Assembly (NCBI RefSeq): GCF_000306115.2
Contig: NZ_AKWX02000004.1
Coordinates: forward strand, 792,501-856,500
Direction: 5' to 3'
Length of the DNA stretch: 64,000 bases
DNA from: Leptospira wolffii serovar Khorat str. Khorat-H2
GTDB taxonomy: Bacteria; Spirochaetota; Leptospiria; Leptospirales; Leptospiraceae
Under the pieces are notes generated by a model. The model saw only the letters and a list, made by a program, of their open reading frames with translations. It was not told where the DNA came from and made no database searches. Numbering within the stretch: position 1 is the stretch's first letter; every line of letters starts with the position of its first letter. Of this stretch, positions 63,938-64,000 are shown piece by piece. Made by a program: the position numbers and the translations under genes.

Positions 63938-64000
63938 ATGAAGAAATTATTTACCATTATTTTAACGGCGCTCGTCCTGCCTTTCGCGGAAGCGTTCGCC
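63938..64000 (+). CDS. Start of a secreted protein gene (3' end outside window)
   Basis: The first 21 codons read a clean signal peptide (MKKLFTIILTALVLPFAEAF), with a positively charged start, a hydrophobic core and a small-residue end. Nothing of the mature protein is visible. AGGAAAG just before the ATG is its ribosome site. It follows a DUF2946-like gene and the hairpins at 63891-63923, and could be an outer membrane receptor or periplasmic metal protein, which is inference only. Confidence 0.7.
   Translation, partial: MKKLFTIILTALVLPFAEAFA

Overview
The window looks like chromosomal DNA of a Leptospiraceae spirochaete, most likely a Leptospira of higher G+C content (mid-40s percent by eye, above L. 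interrogans; perhaps the intermediate P2 group). Pointers are the many secreted TPR, NHL and lipoprotein genes, the very large kinase/ATPase/GAF/phosphatase fusion, a class III adenylate cyclase, a four-helix-bundle domain of the 23S intervening-sequence type, and the loose promoter and terminator signals. Species cannot be fixed from sequence alone. Genes are densely packed with many 4-bp ATGA overlaps. No rRNA, tRNA, CRISPR array, transposase or prophage was recognised.

Layout. 1-1.7 kb: end of an alpha/beta hydrolase, an AraC regulator, an Mpo1-like membrane protein. 1.9-6.5 kb: a tautomerase, a DUF218 protein and a cytochrome c maturation block (ccmE with a Cys instead of the haem-binding His, ccmF, an atypical ccmH, a zinc-ribbon protein). 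6.5-12.3 kb: hisE, a thioredoxin-TPR protein, and an O-antigen-type export operon (wzm, wzt, ugd) followed by radC. 12.6-14.8 kb: two paired envelope proteins. 14.8-19 kb (minus strand): pssA, tsaD, ctpA, a lipoprotein and lexA. 19-19.7 kb: a Phd/VapC toxin-antitoxin pair behind three 11-bp-spaced repeats. 19.7-24.7 kb: efflux adaptor and TolC-like channel without a pump, plus two envelope proteins. 24.8-28.2 kb: small FtsX-like permease, ABC ATPase, ROK kinase, HIT protein, flippase-like membrane protein. 28.2-29.5 kb: a small AT-richer patch with an unknown protein and a PD-(D/E)XK nuclease. 29.5-31 kb: MarR/DoxX pair with palindromic operators, and a lipoprotein.

31-47 kb is the most interesting part. 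First come lipid-type genes: a FabF-like synthase, two hotdog thioesterases (one fused to a 23S-IVP-like four-helix bundle), an SDR reductase, a fused CoA-transferase and a FabH-like synthase. Mixed in are a SiaB-like kinase and a PP2C phosphatase. Then follows a collinear signalling operon: a 1792-residue kinase/ATPase/GAF/SpoIIE-phosphatase protein, a SiaB-like kinase, a SiaC-like phospho-switch protein and a GAF-adenylate cyclase. This looks like the Pseudomonas SiaABCD partner switch with its diguanylate cyclase replaced by a predicted adenylate cyclase.

47-64 kb: VOC protein, EEP phosphatase, secreted proteins, monoacylglycerol lipase with a Lys-rich tail, MFS transporter, mtnC, SH3-type and TPR secreted proteins (one apparently frameshifted), a 145-bp inverted-repeat element between convergent genes, a DUF4015 glycoside-hydrolase-like protein, a histone-deacetylase-family amidohydrolase, a TPR/NHL/VWA-like plus TPR secreted pair, an SRPBCC-like protein, and a small His/Cys protein ahead of a truncated secreted gene.
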